64,000 nucleotides of DNA from Telopea speciosissima (Eukaryota; Streptophyta; Magnoliopsida; Proteales; Proteaceae): NCBI RefSeq assembly GCF_018873765.1, contig NC_057922.1, positions 9,685,563 through 9,749,562 of the forward strand. Reading direction: 5' to 3'. The notes below the pieces were generated by a model. The model worked only from the letters and a program-made list of their open reading frames with translations, was not told where the DNA came from and searched no databases. Every line of letters starts with the position of its first letter. Positions within the stretch are counted from its first letter, which is position 1. Of the stretch, positions 57,994-64,000 are shown piece after piece. The position numbers and the translations under genes are program-made.

Positions 57994-58132
57994 AAGAGAT
58001 CTCTACTTGGTGGTGTTTCCTATCCCCTCTCACAAGGCATCGTGAGTTGACGTCTCTGCCCCCTAGGTAGATACCCAAGTGTACTTACTCATTGGAGAGT
58101 GTAGGAAACACCACCAAGTAACTAGAGATCTT
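57994..58132. mobile_element. Foldback MITE
   Basis: Inverted arms of about 38 bp: AAGAGATCTCTACTTGGTGG and GTGTTTCCTATCCCCTCTC on the left; GAGAGTGTAGGAAACACCAC and CAAGTAACTAGAGATCTT on the right. The loop contains GACGTCTCTGCCCCC, a phrase also seen in the loop of the MITE at 54.6 kb. Confidence 0.78.
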
Positions 58133-58401
58133 TTTTCCATTACTTAAATATTGAAATGTACAGCGTGGTGTTGGTGAGGTGAATAAGTTGCATCAACTAA
58201 TTCAAAAAAAAAAATCCTGTCTAGGTAGTAAAGCCCAATGGGCTCATCCCCGAGTAACCTCAGATACACTTCCGCCAACTCTTCTCAGCGAAGAAGGCCG
58301 AATCCATCGGACCAAAAGTTTACGGGGAGGTCCTCTTTGATTTTTTTTCTATGCAAAATGTTACCTTTCGGACATTTTTTTTTTTGGGTTGAATAAAAAT
58401 T

Positions 58402-58472
58402 GTGGCTGCTGGGATTCGAGCCCAGGTCTCCACGGCCACAACGTGGAATTCTCACCACTAAACTACAGCCAC
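58402..58472 (-). tRNA. trnH: tRNA-His (anticodon GUG)
   Basis: On the minus strand the gene begins GTGGCTGTAGTTTAGTGGTG and ends CCCAGCAGCCAC. The acceptor arm GTGGCTG pairs with CAGCCAC, the anticodon stem CCACG pairs with CGTGG around TTGTGGC (anticodon GTG), and the T arm CTGGG/CCCAG encloses CTCGAAT. Internal A and B boxes are intact (TAGTTTAGTGG; GGGCTCGAATCCC). A TTTTT run five bases or so after the gene is a pol III terminator. It matches the nuclear, not the chloroplast, tRNA-His as I recall it. Confidence 0.96.
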
Positions 58473-58729
58473 TTGATACCATCAGACATTGTTATTATTA
58501 AGTTTTTTTCTCAGAGTCAGCAGAGTAGCAGACTAAACGTTTTCCCCTGAATTCTCATGATTAGATTGCAGTGTGGAATTGATTCTTACGAAATAGCTAG
58601 TTACCTTGAATTTCTGCCAAGTGCTTCACAAGCAGGTTTGACCCGACAATTTCGTGGAGGAACGGAATACCCTAAAAAGATTGTCCTAGCCAGCTCCAGT
58701 GGAGGGACGGATCGGTGAACCTCGGTCCT

Positions 58730-59420
58730 TTAATTTTGACCTCAAAAACATCATATAGGAATATAAGTTTGGTCCCGTCGGTTCGAGCCTGAATAGGATT
58801 TGGGCTGGATTTTTCAACTTTGACGGCAAATTAGGGTTTAAATTTTTAGGCCCTGAGTCAGGGTTGGGTTAGGCCAGGGTCGAGGCTTCGGATTAAGCTC
58901 AGCCTAACCCGATCCTGTATTAAGTTATGCTTTACAATCTACTGTTTATATTTTACAATTTTTGTTTAGTATCTAATTATCTATTGGTTTATCAAAAAAG
59001 GCTAATTATCTATTGTACGAAAAATATTTACAATTTTAAGATTGGACTAAGTTTTTTAACCCCAAAAAAATTATAATAGTTAATTGAGTATGAAACAAAC
59101 CAGTAACTAATCACATGTGTCTCACTTTTTAAATGCATAGGACAACGTAAATGTACAAAATTAGGGCAAGTCAAGGTCAACTAGGCCTTTGCAAAAATGA
59201 GAGTCAACCCAACCCTTAGCAAAATCAGGGTCAATTAGGGCCAACCCGACCCAGCCCGGTTCGATCAAGGTCAATCAAGGTCGGATTGGGTTGGGTTGGG
59301 CTGAGCTTGGCAAGGTTGGGCCTGGGCTTAGATATCTTAGCCCGACTAGGGTCAGGTTGGGCTTGGGTTGAGCTAAGACGACTCAAGGTTGGGCTAGGGT
59401 TTTAAAAAATCTGACCCTGT
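58730..59420. repeat. Degenerate GGGTTGGGC/GGTCAA-rich repeat, MITE-like
   Basis: Motifs such as GGGTTGGGTT, GGGTCAGGTTGGGCTTGGG and AGGGTCAA recur at both ends of a 0.7-kb block whose centre is AT-rich. The ends are approximately complementary in composition but exact termini could not be set. Similar motifs occur at 20.3-20.5 and 63.1-63.2 kb. Confidence 0.45.
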
Positions 59421-59519
59421 TTCACCCTCATCAGACATAATTGAAAATTTCCAATCAATTGTACATTATTAGTCCATCCAAATATCATAATTTTTACAAG
59501 CTCGGGTATAAATAATGGT

Positions 59520-59770
59520 TCATAATATTGGGATCGCTTTTTGGATTAGTATCAGGATCGGTCTGGGGATAGCCCTGAAATGGGCGACGGATTTGCCATT
59601 TTTTAGCAATAAAATTCATTTTTTTTAAATGTTTTTACCTTTGAATTGTACCAATGGATCAGTATTGGATCAGTCAAGGATTAGGTTTGATATCGGCCGA
59701 TACAGTTCCAATCTGGGCGAATCCACCGATCCAAGACCGCTATTATGAATCTGGTATAAATAGGCAAAGC
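59520..59770. repeat. GATCGG-rich repeat block
   Basis: GGATCGCTTTTTGGATTAGT, ATCAGGATCGGTCTGG and GATCAGTATTGGATCAGTC resemble the subterminal parts of the hAT-like element at 19.2 kb and the block at 30.4 kb. Confidence 0.4.
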
Positions 59771-60094
59771 GATCTCTTCAGAAACATTTGGAGGAGGAAA
59801 TATTGGAGGAGGAAATATAGATATATTTTTATGCCTTACGAGTGGAGCCTTCTGTTTCCCCCAAATTTCTCCGATCTGGAGACCATTGTTGGATGAGAAA
59901 ACTATTCCATAAAGTGAATGGAATCAAAGAGTGGGTTCTACCAGTGTCTTGGTAATCCAAGGACTTTTCAAAACAAATGCAAAGATTGCAATGTCAAGAA
60001 GAGGAAGATAGAAAGATATTGATATTGATTTAGAAAAGAAAAAAAAAATAAAAAGATATAACAAAAGAAAACAGTAGATCAACATTCCATTCCT

Positions 60095-60335
60095 GACCTG
60101 CTTGATAACATGATGCTAATGACCTGCTGATATTGAACATGATGCCCAGTGTTTCAAACCTACAGATGTTGATAACATGATGCCCTGGCCTACAGATGTT
60201 GGTAGATCACACGGTTGCCTTGGCCTACTGATGCTATAATATGATGTCTTCGTTTCTGGTCTACAGATGTCAATATGATGTCAAGTAGCCTGCTGATGTG
60301 TAGAACATGATGCCTCTTCCAGATGTTGATCCCCC
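60095..60335. repeat. Degenerate tandem repeat, period about 45-60 bp
   Basis: The phrase GCCT-ACAGATGTTG / GATAACATGATGCC recurs five or six times with variants (CCTACAGATGTTGATAACAT, CCTACAGATGTTGGTAGATC, GTCTACAGATGTCAATATGA, AGCCTGCTGATGTGTAGAAC). Not in frame and non-coding as far as I can see. Confidence 0.65.
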
Positions 60336-60584
60336 TCTAAGTAAAATATGAAAATCTTATATATAGACTAAACTTGTAGAATCTTGAGTTGTGGGTAGTT
60401 ACCGCAACTTCCATTTCGCATTTTGAATTTGAATTTGAACTCTTTAGGTGGTTACATAACTGCACATAACCTCCTTCGCCACCTTCCCACTTTGGGTTTT
60501 TTTTCAAATTCAAAGGAACCCATTTTATGGCATACTAGGTAGTTTCACAACTACCCACTTCTTTGAGAATTGGTTGTAACCACC

Positions 60585-60745
60585 TTACTGATCGATCGAT
60601 GGTCAATGACCATTTTCTAACCGATTGATCGTTTTCGGTCATTGACCGTTTATTGACTGACCGTTTTTTATCATTGATCGTTTTTTCTGATCGTTTTCGA
60701 TCATTGATCATTTTCGATCTGACTGTTTTTGACTGTTTTCAGTCA
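60585..60745. repeat. Degenerate short-period repeat of GATCGTTTT / GGTCATTGACC
   Basis: Units of about 12 to 24 bp combine GATCG-TTTT with TCATTGACCG or TCATTGATC. Many are self-complementary (GGTCAATGACC, CGATCGATCG), so the array has high local dyad symmetry. Confidence 0.68.
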
Positions 60746-61537
60746 CTTACTAATAAGTCAGTCTTGGCATAAATAGATTTCAATCTATTTGTCTATTGAC
60801 CAAAATAAACCGAAAATAGAGTGTAAACACCTTCATAAGTCATATGTTAAACCTAGGATTCAATAAAAAATCTAATTCATATTGATACCCTTATATAACT
60901 TCCTGTGCTTGTGCAGGGGCCACATGCCCAAAGAACGATTGATTACCCATTTAATTATTAGTATAAAAGAAAGTTTTCAAGCACACGTTAGCTAAAAGGA
61001 TTTTCAGACTTTTAGCACATAGAGTATAGAATAAACTAGCATGTGGATTGATGATTAAGCACTTAATTTGATCATTAGGAGATTCCCTAAAAAGGGTTCA
61101 TGGTTTGTGGACGTATATTGAGGCAATGTCTGGTTATAAAGGACAGATAAGCAGAAAGGATTTTCAGCATATAAGAGGGTTTTTCTACTCTAGGAGGGCA
61201 GAAAAATCCAAGATCTTATGCTCATTAATGCTGGAATACTCCTCCCACTCAGTCAGGCCCACATAAGGAGGCGGTAGTGGAGATTCGAAAATGATTCATT
61301 CTCTACTTCTTCAACTATTTTAAATGGGGGAGGAAAGATTCGCGGTGGAAAAGCAACCAAACCATGAGTTGTACACACTACGTTTTTGGATCTTCTCCCA
61401 AGATTTTTGGTAGGGGGGGGGGGGGTGGTATTTGGTTCCTCTACGGCAGCGGGTGGGACGATCATTTCACTTTTGTCTGTACGAGGTGGTCAAACTGTGG
61501 CTTGGCTGCTAGTCATTGAGGATTAGAATCCGAAAAA

Positions 61538-61683
61538 TTATCTTCTCCATTTATCTGCCTTTTCATTTACTCCATTTCATCAAATAGGTGGGGAGGGAGG
61601 GGGGGGGGGGGAGGAGGGTGATCATTTCTACCCTTATAGGATGAAATGGAGGAAATAGAAAGACAGATAAATGGAGACGATAA
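61538..61683. mobile_element. Foldback MITE with G-rich loop
   Basis: 44-bp arms: TTATCTTCTCCATTTATCTG...CTCCATTTCATC at 61538-61581 and its inverse GATGAAATGGAGG...CAGATAAATGGAGACGATAA at 61640-61683. The loop contains a run of about 25 nearly uninterrupted G (61584-61617). Confidence 0.8.
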
Positions 61684-62245
61684 AGATTCATCAGAATCTT
61701 CCGTGAGGGTGTTTCTCTCTCTCATATTATTATGAGTGAATGTGAGTAGGGAGAGAGAAAATATTATATTTTCTGTTTTTTTTTTAATTTGGGTTGTGGT
61801 GCAACGGTATTTTCCCTGTCAAAAGAATAAGTGAAGGTATTTTCTCCACCTTCTTTTGAGGACGTCTGTTTTTCATCTCAAGTCCTTGAAAGAAAGGGAA
61901 ATATCATTTTCTTGGCAGAAAAAAAAAATACTATTAAGAGTCGTCATCTAGATTAGAGTTCGATCCATGTATGATTCCAATGGAAACTAGTCGAATCTAA
62001 GAGAATGGATACACATCAGGTAGTGAACAAGGAAGATGTTAGGCACCTTGATCCACTTGATTAAATTGACCTATTTTGTTATTTGATATTTTTATTAGAT
62101 AAAATACATCACATCAGAATTAAACATGAATATAAAGTTAAACATATGATGAATTAAAGATTAGAAAATTGAAAGAACAGACTTAGATTTACCTTTGCAC
62201 TCGGCTAAAAAACGAAGTTAGTAAACTATAAATAATAGATTTTTA

Positions 62246-62249
<4 letters not shown>

Positions 62250-62312
<63 letters not shown>

Positions 62313-62313
62313 A
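62250..62313. repeat. AT microsatellite
   Basis: About 30 TA units with one G interruption. It is followed at 62320-62480 by a weak family B foldback match in minus orientation (GTGTGGCCTCTGCTCCTAGA, AAATAACCACCCTGCC). Confidence 0.88.
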
Positions 62314-63623
62314 ATAATGGATGGGGGATTACTGCCAGGTTGTGTGGCCTCTGCTCCTAGACACAGGGAGGATGAAATAACCACCCTGCCCTCGTGAGCC
62401 TGCCTTTGTTGGATGCTTGCACACACGCTCCCATTGGCCCTTGCATTGGCTCAGGTGCCACATGGCTTAACAAACTTCTTTTTTCCATAAATAATATGCA
62501 TTAAAGACAAAATGAAACCAGTATTAACCCTTATCATATGCTGGATTTCTCTACTAAGATCTAACCTTGAAAATCATGTATAAATATGAATAAAAAATAA
62601 ACCCTATATATATTATGATAAATCTTAACCCTAATACAACCAAGAAACATGACATAGACTAAAGGAATTATAAGAACAAAGGAAAATTGCATGCATTAGA
62701 AGAAAAAATAAAATTATCAATCATTACAAGAGTTTAGACCATACAAAATGTTGGAAAAAACAATCCATTTTCCACGTGTACGCAATTTAGTGGAGATATA
62801 CAAAGATAACTAAGTATGAGCAAAATAATAATACATTGAAACAAATCAACCCAAGTTCTAAAAGGTACATCAATTTTATATGAAAAAACCATTCCAATGT
62901 GAAAAAGAAAAACCAAACGACCTTGTCTAAGAAAAAACTTTCACTTTAATAATAACGAGTTTACAATACTTTCCAGACAATGCTAGAGCCAGTCAAACAT
63001 TAAGAAAAAAAATTCCCTTGTACTTTTTTCTCCACTTTCAAGAGATACTTTCCCTGTTTGTTTTGAGCATACAAATTCTTGAATAAAGTTGAATTTTTAT
63101 TGTACCATAAAGCTACAAACTCAAGAAACCCACATGATCCTGACTCAACATGGGCTGAGATGTGGGTTGGGCTTGGGTTGGACTATTTAAAGCCCCGGGT
63201 TGAGCTTGGGTTATGTCCAAAGCCTCGCCCAACCTACTCACCACCCCAATGCGAAAAAAACTCCACCACCAACATGCCAGGTGGATTTCGAATGTGACTT
63301 TGACCGCCTACCAGAATGAAGTTTCCTTGTGATGACAATGTAACTCTTGTTAGTTAAAATGGGTAGCTTTTCTCTAACTCCATTTGATCTTCCAAGCATT
63401 TGACTCTCATATTTGACTTTTAGCACCCAATGGCCAATGTTGAGGATTTGTATTCCTAGTGGGTTTTGTTTCTGTAGGGTGGGCTATTTTTTGGCCCATC
63501 ATAGTTGTGGGGGTTACCCCAGAGGTGCAATACGAGTTTAGATCCACCCAGACGTATAACCACCACTCATAATTGTGGATATTATTGGCACAACAACGCC
63601 GACACCGTCACACCGCCTTTCTC

Positions 63624-63731
63624 AATGGAGTTTTCCTTTTATTGGAAAATTCTCTAGGATTGGGGCTGGTCCTTAGGATTTTATTAATATAAAAAACAAT
63701 CAAAAGAGGAAATACAAGAATGGAGTTTTCC
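63624..63731 (-). mobile_element. Short LINE tail with target duplication
   Basis: The 13-bp direct repeat AATGGAGTTTTCC occurs at 63624-63636 and 63719-63731. The 82 bases between read on the minus strand as TTTCCTCTTTTGATTG, TTTTTTATATTAATAAAATCC, a typical LINE 3' end, with a short A run. Strongly 5'-truncated. Confidence 0.6.
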
Positions 63732-64000
63732 CTCTTGTCTACTATGGATCTGTGAAATACCCATTTTGTCATCAAGGGCAATTTGATCATTTTATAACGG
63801 TATGAACATGTTTATTAAGCCTTTACTGTTTCATTTAGGTGGGGGTCTATTTAGTGAAGAGGGCTCTTTCGGTTGTCAAATTGTCATATTCAAGAAATTT
63901 AGAATCTTTTTTTTTTTTTTTTTTTTTTTCTGGATTAAGAGCTTGTATTAGAGGTAGGGGGAGGAGGGGGGGAATAGGGGATGGAGATAGACGCTAAGGT

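Larger units (their letters stand above)
53997..58401. other. Intergenic, repeats only
   Basis: No coding region recognised. 54.8-56.1 kb is strongly AT-rich with no visible structure. MITEs and repeat family copies are listed separately. A short TA run lies near 57048-57060. Confidence 0.5.
58473..64000. other. Intergenic, no protein gene recognised
   Basis: Mostly repeats (below) and AT-rich sequence. 62.5-63.1 kb shows nothing recognisable. 63140-63240 has GGGTTGGGCTTGGGTTGG motifs like 58.8-59.4 kb. A T run of about 22 lies at 63908-63929. Confidence 0.5.

Noticed and set aside
58285-58482. Minus-strand open frame with Cys/Arg-rich start
   Set aside because: It overlaps and is explained by the tRNA-His gene.

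Overview
This window is nuclear DNA from a flowering plant. It holds split genes with GT-AG introns, an LRR receptor kinase family, an amino acid permease, an auxilin-like J-domain protein, a nuclear tRNA-His and a dense, nested population of plant retroelements and small DNA transposons (Au-type SINEs, LINE tails, a Ty3/gypsy-like element, hAT-like and foldback MITEs). The species cannot be fixed from the sequence. The repeat mix and roughly one gene per 15-20 kb suggest a woody dicot or early-diverging angiosperm, which is inference only. | Layout. 1-2037 (+): 3' part of an MIK2-type LRR receptor kinase, broken by an in-frame TGA and a DFG-to-DFS change. 2.0-9.8 kb: gene-poor, with SINE and LINE scraps. 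9.84-12.84 kb (+): an apparently intact AAP-type amino acid permease with TATA box, spliced leader and five coding exons. 12.84-21.0 kb: no gene; microsatellites, a foldback-family repeat with extra internal sequence, and a 758-bp hAT-like element with exact 8-bp target duplication. 21.05-23.24 kb (-): a second, 5'-truncated copy of the receptor kinase in opposite orientation. 23.46-24.03 kb (+): an NLR leucine-rich-repeat fragment. 26.0-26.94 kb (-): a broken DUF295 (F-box-associated) gene. | 31.66-53.54 kb (-): one 22-kb auxilin-like gene of eight coding exons (predicted 975 aa). Its final 13-codon exon lies 9.2 kb beyond the J-domain exon. That last intron holds a LINE nested in a SINE's target duplication and a complete 5.6-kb gag-only LTR retrotransposon, itself hit by three DNA transposons. 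Intron 1 holds a large near-palindrome (about 440-bp arms, 46-bp loop) of related LTR sequence. | 53.6-64.0 kb: no protein gene recognised; an intact tRNA-His(GUG) at 58.4 kb, foldback MITEs and degenerate tandem repeats. | The genes do not form a pathway: plant genes are independently transcribed. The intact units appear to be the permease, the auxilin-like gene and the tRNA; both receptor kinases, the NLR piece and the DUF295 gene look like decayed members of expanding families. I found no convincing undescribed system. The most informative features are the nested insertion history in the auxilin-like gene, the intronic palindrome and the paired receptor kinase pseudogenes. All identifications come from reading the sequence and recalled family knowledge; no database was searched.
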